From Candidatus Solincola jinzensis (lineage in GTDB: Bacteria; Actinomycetota; Geothermincolia; Geothermincolales; RBG-13-55-18): a DNA stretch of 5,866 bases. A model generated the notes under the pieces. That model was given only the letters and a program-made list of their open reading frames with translations, had not been told where the DNA came from and did not search any database. Made by a program: the position numbers and the translations under genes. The stretch spans positions 1-5,866 of the forward strand of contig JACVJG010000215.1 in NCBI GenBank assembly GCA_015711875.1, in the 5' to 3' direction. How positions within the stretch are numbered: the stretch's first letter is position 1; every line of letters begins with the position of its first letter. This document shows, piece after piece, positions 5,403-5,866 of this stretch.

Positions 5403-5866
5403 TTGAGCGATCACCGGGAGCCCGATGAACTTATCCCCGGCAAGGAGCCGGACCTCGGCGTGGAGATCGAGGAGTTCGAGCTGGCCCTGGAGAAGCAGCG
5501 CGTGCACGGACGCACCGCCCTATGGGCGGATGTCTGGTACCGCCTGCGCCACAACAAGATGGCCATGGTGGGCCTGGTCATTATCGTGCTCCTGGTGCTG
5601 GTGGCCATCTTCGCTCCCTGGCTCGCGCCCCAGGACCCGCTTTACAGCCCCCTCTACGACCAGAACACCACCGCGCAGGAAAAAGCGGAGTCCGTGAAGC
5701 AGCCGCCGTCCCGGCAACACTGGCTGGGCACCGACGATCTGGGACGGGATATACTCTCACGCCTCATCTACGGCAGCCGGGTCTCGGTGGAGGTGGGCAT
5801 CGTGGCCGTGCTCATCAGCCTGGTCATCGGGCTATTCTTCGGGGCGCTGGCGGGCTATTTCGGGGG
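5403..5866 (+). CDS. ABC transporter permease, DppC/OppC type (partial, runs off the right edge)
   Basis: This is the partner permease of the upstream DppB-type protein; 154 codons are visible with no stop. It starts at TTG directly after the preceding TGA (no gap), behind GGAGGT, so the two permeases are probably translationally coupled. An acidic cytoplasmic stretch of about 40 residues precedes WYRLRHNKMAMVG (45-57), a transmembrane segment (about 56-71) and FAPWLAPQDP (70-79), which is the OppC N-terminal domain pattern. An extracytoplasmic loop leads to LGTDDLGRDILSRLIYGSR (108-126), a hallmark of DppC/OppC, then the first helix of the permease domain (about 127-150). The EAA coupling loop lies beyond the window. 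ATPase genes (DppD/DppF type) would be expected next. Confidence 0.93.
   Translation, partial: MSDHREPDELIPGKEPDLGVEIEEFELALEKQRVHGRTALWADVWYRLRHNKMAMVGLVIIVLLVLVAIFAPWLAPQDPLYSPLYDQNTTAQEKAESVKQPPSRQHWLGTDDLGRDILSRLIYGSRVSVEVGIVAVLISLVIGLFFGALAGYFG

Noticed and set aside
4727..5428. Rightward 233-codon frame overlapping the first permease
   Set aside because: It is an out-of-frame shadow of the DppB-type gene, with a Gly/Arg/His-rich product and no membrane segments.

Overview
The window is GC-rich bacterial DNA. It carries five clear or near-clear genes on the + strand and a probable sixth start on the - strand at the left edge. Gene content does not fix the taxon. The GC-rich coding with free use of ATA and AGG codons, strong Shine-Dalgarno sites, a TTG start and a lipoprotein-type binding protein would fit a Gram-positive-type lineage, for example a deep-branching actinobacterium or a clostridium-like Firmicute. 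That placement is an inference. No rRNA, tRNA, insertion sequence, CRISPR array or phage gene was seen.

Left region (1-477): a short open frame on the - strand (62 to 1) starts behind a good ribosome binding site and runs off the left edge. Upstream of it lie four TTAA-core repeats spaced 10, 12 and 11 bp. Read on the - strand they form TTAACA-like direct repeats resembling a PhoP/PhoB-type box. The rest, up to 477, is an apparently non-coding leader with one strong imperfect hairpin (221-253).

Middle region: 478-1257 encodes a cyclase-family metal hydrolase (kynurenine formamidase/isatin hydrolase superfamily) with a complete metal-site pattern. After a 292-bp gap, 1550-2404 encodes a dUTPase whose normal catalytic domain is preceded by an uncharacterised N-terminal region of about 144 residues. 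The two genes show no obvious functional link.

Right region (2405-5866): the front part of a peptide-type (Opp/Dpp-like) ABC importer operon. It has palindromes and a consensus-like sigma-70 promoter (TTGTTA, 17 bp, TATAAT at 2453-2481). A leader of about 220 nt with a predicted multi-hairpin fold follows. Then come a lipoprotein substrate-binding protein (2709-4325), a terminator-like hairpin, a DppB/OppB-type permease (4440-5402), and a DppC/OppC-type permease (5403 onward, cut by the window end) that starts at TTG directly after the preceding stop. The ATPase genes would be expected to the right. The inferred working model is that the binding protein captures a peptide-like solute outside the membrane and hands it to the two-permease channel. 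The hairpin between them would keep the binding protein in excess over the permeases.

The least explained signals are the structured leader of the transporter, the N-terminal extension of the dUTPase, and the phased TTAACA array.
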